Origin: Vreelandella zhanjiangensis DSM 21076
GTDB taxonomy: Bacteria > Pseudomonadota > Gammaproteobacteria > Pseudomonadales > Halomonadaceae
Assembly (NCBI RefSeq): GCF_000377665.1
Contig: NZ_KB898657.1
Location: 1 to 57,207 of the forward strand
Length of the DNA: 57,207 bases
Reading direction: 5' to 3'
This document shows, piece after piece, positions 56,914-57,207 of the stretch. The notes under the pieces were generated by a model. That model did no database searches, was not told the origin of the DNA, and saw only the letters and a list, made by a program, of their open reading frames with translations. The first letter of the stretch is position 1; each line of letters begins with the position of its first letter. A program made the translations under genes and the position numbers.

Positions 56914-57207
56914 TGAACTGACCCCATAAATTTGGACAGTAAAAAAACTAAGCGGCCAAGGCCTGATTTCGGTACTGTACCGGACTCAGGCCTTTTAGCT
57001 TGGTCTTAATGCGCTCGTAGTTGTAGTAATGGATATAGCGTCGGATGCCCGCCTGTAACTGTTCAATATTGTCGAACCGGTTCAGGTAGAAATATTCAGA
57101 CTTCAGCGTTCCAAAGAAGCTCTCTATGGCGGCATTATCGAGACAATTTCCCTTGCGTGACATGCTCTGGATCACACCATACTCCGCGAGTTTGCGCCGG
57201 TAAGCAG
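56914..57207. mobile_element. IS3-family insertion sequence, left part cut by window edge
   Basis: TGAACTGACCCCATAAATTTGGACAGT at 56914-56940 looks like an IS3-type terminal inverted repeat, followed at once by the 3' end of orfB on the minus strand. The element continues outside the window. Confidence 0.8.
56948..57207 (-). CDS. IS3-family transposase orfB, C-terminal part (partial)
   Basis: The minus-strand frame stays open to the right edge ([21 protein letters not shown] and further). [22 protein letters not shown] carries the last catalytic glutamate of the DDE motif, and [19 protein letters not shown] closes the protein, as in IS3-group (rve) integrases. The first two catalytic aspartates are outside the window. 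An internal GTG at 57175 is not a start. Confidence 0.93.
   Translation of the reverse strand, partial: AYRRKLAEYGVIQSMSRKGNCLDNAAIESFFGTLKSEYFYLNRFDNIEQLQAGIRRYIHYYNYERIKTKLKGLSPVQYRNQALAA

Overview
The window looks like a chromosomal stretch of a Halomonas-type gammaproteobacterium. This is inferred from the moderately GC-rich backbone, a cyoABCDE quinol oxidase, TPP-riboswitch-controlled thiC and tenA, and a tsx-nupC-deoCABD-cdd nucleoside operon. No rRNA or tRNA gene and no CRISPR array was seen. Both ends lie in insertion sequences: an IS1182-type transposase start at the left edge and an IS3-type orfB end at the right edge.

Bases 1-5135 are the most unusual part. Next to the left IS lies an AT-rich array of five genes, all on the minus strand, each followed by an imperfect palindrome with the core ends of integron attC sites. 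From the promoter-proximal (right) end they encode a DUF2971 protein, an FRG-domain protein, a HEPN-like protein with an R-x4-H motif, an arginine-type ADP-ribosyltransferase and an unrecognised 258-residue protein. To the right, on the opposite strand where an integron integrase should be, is a decayed intI N-terminus (about 4922-5135) with stop codons and a frameshift. The region is therefore read as a dead or immobilised integron carrying cassettes that look like toxin or anti-phage genes.

From 5.1 to 15.3 kb there is a methyltransferase gene, then tenA and thiC, each behind its own TPP riboswitch. Between tenA and thiC sits a minus-strand operon of six overlapping genes: KAS III, NAD-dependent SDR, MBL-fold hydrolase, PaaK/F390-type adenylating enzyme, ATP-grasp ligase and Rieske oxygenase. 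It resembles an uncharacterised acyl-derived natural-product pathway.

From 15.3 to 31 kb: a large lipoprotein, a CsbD-like stress protein, an HlyD/DUF2955 efflux pair, a small outer-membrane barrel, an EamA transporter, ackA-pta (acetate/acetyl-P) and the cytochrome bo3 operon cyoABCDE.

From 30.2 to 38.3 kb is the nucleoside salvage unit: a DeoR-type repressor divergent from tsx, nupC, deoC, deoA, deoB, deoD and cdd. A palindrome differing by one base from the classical E. coli DeoR operator overlaps a perfect TATAAT.

From 38.5 to 57.2 kb: a class V aminotransferase, a membrane protein of unknown role, two J-domain-type proteins, a large MscS-family channel, an amidoligase/C26 peptidase pair, tpx, a class I glutamine amidotransferase, endonuclease V, a DEAD-box helicase with a long leader, CsbD and PRC-barrel stress proteins, glutathionyl-hydroquinone reductase with a LysR regulator, an M23 peptidase, and the IS3 end.
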